Source: Myxococcota bacterium (GTDB taxonomy: Bacteria; Myxococcota_A; Polyangia; HGW-17). Taken from it: a stretch of DNA of 6,810 nt. Location: contig JAHJLU010000795.1 in assembly GCA_018821745.1 (NCBI GenBank), forward strand, positions 1-6,810, given 5' to 3'. Shown piece after piece: positions 5,490-6,810 of the stretch; position 1 is the first letter of the stretch, and every line of letters starts with the position of its first letter. The position numbers were made by a program, and so were the translations under genes. Below the pieces are notes generated by a model. The model was not told where the DNA came from, did no database searches, and worked only from the letters and a program-made list of their open reading frames with translations.

Positions 5490-6810
5490 TGGAACAACGT
5501 ACCGCACAGCAGGGTCAAGGGACCATCGTCGTCGTCGACGACAGCCGGGATAACCTGCTGATAACGAAAAAAATCATTGAAAAGGCTATCCCTGGTGTAG
5601 AAGTAGTGATTTTCCAGCACCCGGAAGAAGCCATGGGGTTTTTGCAGCAAGCCACGGTCTCTCTGGCGATTCTCGACATGCAGATGCCCGCCATCAATGG
5701 GCTGGACATGTGCAAATGGATGAAGAGCAGCCAGCGGCTCAAGCACATCCCGGTGATGCTCATCACCTCACATAATCCGTCACCTGCGCTCAAGGCCCAG
5801 GGCCTTGAGGCGGGAGCCGATGACTTCCTCATGCGCCCCATCGACAATATCGAGCTGGTGGCCCGGGTGCAGGTGGCTCTTCGCATCTCTCATGCAGAGG
5901 CGGAGCTGCGGGTTCAAGCGGATCAGGTACAGGAAGAATACCAGCTCTTCTTTGAGAAAATGCGCTCCGGGTTTGCTGTCCATGAGATGCTCTATGACGA
6001 CGGGGGAAACCCTGTGGATTACCGGTTTCTCAAGGCAAACCCTGCCTTTGAGACCCACACTGGCCTGAAGGTGGGAGCGATCGTCGGGAAAACAGCCAGA
6101 GAGGTGATTCCCGGCCTGGAATCCTGTTGGGTAGAGCGGTATCACCAGGTCCTCGTTACAGGGGCCCCGGTCACCTTTGAGGAGTTCTCCCAACCCCTTG
6201 GAAAGCATTTTGAGGTGTCGGCCTTTGCCATTGCCCCCACCCTCTTCGCTGTCTCCTTCGCCGACATCACCGAAAAGAAGCTGGCCTCCGCAGACAGAAA
6301 CCGTCTCCTCGCTGCCCTGGAGCAGACCGCTGACTCCATCCTCATCACCAACACCCGGGGGGAAATCGAGTACGTGAACACCGCTTTTGAAAAAATTACG
6401 GGGTACACACAGCAGGAGGTGCGGGGTAAGAACCCCCGGTTCCTCAAGAGCGGAGAACACGACGCTGCATTCTACCGGGACATCTGGACCACGCTGGAGC
6501 GCGGAGCAATCTGGAGTGGAAAAATCATCAACCGAAAAAAAGACGGGACCCTGTTTACAGAAGAGGCGGTGATCTCACCCGTCCGCAGTGAGTCCGGAGA
6601 AATAGTGAATTTTGTGGCGAGCAAGCGTGACATCACCCGTGAGATTGCACTGGAGGATCAACTCCGTCAGGGGCAGAAGATGGAGGCTATCGGTCGACTT
6701 GCCGGGGGAATTGCGCATGATTTCAATAATATTCTCGTGGCAATGGTGGGCTACGCCGAGTTGTCCATGGCGCTGATCGAGGAGGGGAGTGAGCTGCATG
6801 AATACCTCAA
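5489..6810 (+). CDS. Cytoplasmic REC-PAS-PAS-histidine kinase (3' end beyond window)
   Basis: From ATG 5489 the frame is open for 440 codons to the window edge, so the gene is partial. Residues 11-135 are a receiver with acidic residues Asp17-Asp18, acceptor Asp63 (AILDMQMPAING), Thr93, and Arg116 where receivers normally have Lys (FLMRPID). A helix leads to PAS1 (about 149-263; RFLKANPAFETHTGL, ending in FADITEKK) and PAS2 (about 267-384; EYVNTAFEKITGY, ending in ASKRDITRE). A HisKA domain then begins, with QKMEAIGRLAGGIAHDFNN containing acceptor His410; the ATPase domain should follow outside the window. No signal peptide or membrane segment is seen, so it is probably cytoplasmic. The ATG overlaps the stop of the hybrid kinase (TGATG). 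An N-terminal receiver on a kinase suggests it is controlled by phosphotransfer, most simply from the kinase encoded just upstream. Further domains such as a C-terminal receiver are possible but not visible. Confidence 0.93.
   Translation, partial: MEQRTAQQGQGTIVVVDDSRDNLLITKKIIEKAIPGVEVVIFQHPEEAMGFLQQATVSLAILDMQMPAINGLDMCKWMKSSQRLKHIPVMLITSHNPSPALKAQGLEAGADDFLMRPIDNIELVARVQVALRISHAEAELRVQADQVQEEYQLFFEKMRSGFAVHEMLYDDGGNPVDYRFLKANPAFETHTGLKVGAIVGKTAREVIPGLESCWVERYHQVLVTGAPVTFEEFSQPLGKHFEVSAFAIAPTLFAVSFADITEKKLASADRNRLLAALEQTADSILITNTRGEIEYVNTAFEKITGYTQQEVRGKNPRFLKSGEHDAAFYRDIWTTLERGAIWSGKIINRKKDGTLFTEEAVISPVRSESGEIVNFVASKRDITREIALEDQLRQGQKMEAIGRLAGGIAHDFNNILVAMVGYAELSMALIEEGSELHEYL

Noticed and set aside
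6428..6454. LOV photosensor reading of PAS2 (GKNPRFLK resembles the LOV motif)
   Set aside because: The flavin-binding cysteine position is Pro316, so the photoactive cysteine is missing; it is an ordinary PAS of the type common in such kinases.
5780..6460. 226-codon open frame on the minus strand
   Set aside because: It is antisense to clear PAS and receiver coding sequence of the third signalling gene and its translation has no recognisable family features.

Overview
The window looks like GC-rich bacterial chromosome from a Gram-negative organism. Two genes start with export signals, and the kinase has a two-transmembrane periplasmic sensor layout. The first gene has a C-terminal Cys after its signal peptide, then an Asp/Gly-rich tether and repeated CC modules. 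That build is common in surface proteins of Myxococcota and related former deltaproteobacteria, so I tentatively place the source there; no rRNA or housekeeping gene confirms it.

Layout. Bases 1-627 (minus strand) hold the 5' part of an exported cysteine-rich protein that runs off the left edge. Bases 628-783 are a divergent intergenic region with only weak promoter-like sequences. Bases 784-1203 (plus) encode a small exported protein that I do not recognise. Bases 1204-1313 hold an extended -10 promoter and an inverted repeat in front of a signalling operon: cheR (1314-2129), a 1117-residue membrane hybrid histidine kinase (2136-5489; predicted dCache, HAMP, GAF, coiled coil, HisKA, HATPase, REC, REC), and a third gene starting at 5489 (REC, PAS, PAS, HisKA and onward) that is cut by the right edge. 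The gaps are 6 nt and then a 1-nt TGATG overlap, so the three genes are very probably co-transcribed and translationally coupled.

How the genes may work together. The membrane kinase would sense a periplasmic ligand and pass phosphate from His608 to its own receivers and/or the receiver that opens the next kinase. This suggests a multi-step phosphorelay, with the final output gene outside the window. The unusual element is CheR, a methyltransferase normally devoted to chemoreceptors. No chemoreceptor, CheA, CheW or CheB is visible. Instead, the kinase has a coiled coil before its HisKA domain with five acidic/amide pairs spaced exactly seven residues apart, resembling both chemoreceptor methylation heptads and the linker of CheB-CheR-PAS fusion proteins. 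The most interesting hypothesis here is a methylation-tuned phosphorelay in which CheR modifies the kinase linker. It is inference, not demonstrated.
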